This document shows, one piece after another, positions 33,942 to 64,000 of a stretch of 64,000 bases of DNA; position 1 is the stretch's first letter; each line of letters begins with the position of its first letter. Where the stretch lies: positions 12,936,822 to 13,000,821 of the forward strand of contig NC_058055.1 of assembly GCF_020085105.1 (NCBI RefSeq). Direction: 5' to 3'. Position numbers and translations under genes: made by a program. The stretch is from Siniperca chuatsi. Lineage: Eukaryota; Chordata; Actinopteri; Centrarchiformes; Sinipercidae. The notes under the pieces are model-generated. The model was not told the DNA's origin, did no database searches, and saw only the letters and a list, made by a program, of their open reading frames with translations.

Positions 33942-64000
<30,059 letters not shown>

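Overview
The window is vertebrate nuclear DNA, almost certainly from a percomorph-type teleost. The support is multi-exon genes with GT-AG introns, long CA/GT microsatellites, several interspersed repeats of a kind common in fish genomes, and eukaryotic tRNA genes with internal A and B boxes. All four recognisable protein genes are on the minus strand.

From left to right: (1) 1-2465 has no supportable coding gene and looks like the 3' untranslated end of a plus-strand gene starting outside the window. (2) 3824-8067 is a seven-exon gene for a 298-residue VSIG1/VSIG2-like (CTX family) immunoglobulin membrane protein. (3) 8068-11270 is intergenic and repeat-rich. (4) 12128-19041 is a complete 14-exon DLAT gene, the E2 subunit of pyruvate dehydrogenase (631 residues). 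(5) 22059-31778 is DIXDC1, a Wnt-pathway protein with an N-terminal calponin homology domain, central coiled coil and C-terminal DIX domain. It has a candidate internal first exon for a shorter isoform. (6) 33942 to the right edge is CFAP54, a central-pair protein of motile cilia. At least forty exons are visible and the 5' end lies outside the window. The order DIXDC1 then DLAT on one strand matches the order I know from human; CFAP54 next to them does not.

The unusual part is 35.39-44.87 kb, inside one CFAP54 intron and antisense to it: a tandem array whose unit (about 0.86 kb) carries a tRNA-His(GTG) gene and a tRNA-Arg(ACG) gene plus a ladder of truncated tRNA-Arg copies. Its left edge runs into the CFAP54 splice acceptor. 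The array is also where the sequence fails. It contains a 1,149-base pure C run, a 713-base C run joined directly to a 365-base A run, about 1.1 kb of garbled array sequence, and an indel-laden second copy of the array's right end. I read these as assembly or consensus artefacts over a real tRNA array, so the true copy number is unknown.

Smaller points of interest are a Tc1/mariner or IS630-like transposase relic in a CFAP54 intron, a GC-AG intron in CFAP54, a long CA tract directly against a DIXDC1 splice donor, and a segment shared between DLAT intron 1 and the DIXDC1 3' region. I found no CRISPR array, prokaryotic operon or other exotic system. Exon borders were read by eye from splice signals and reading frame; those marked 'about' are approximate.
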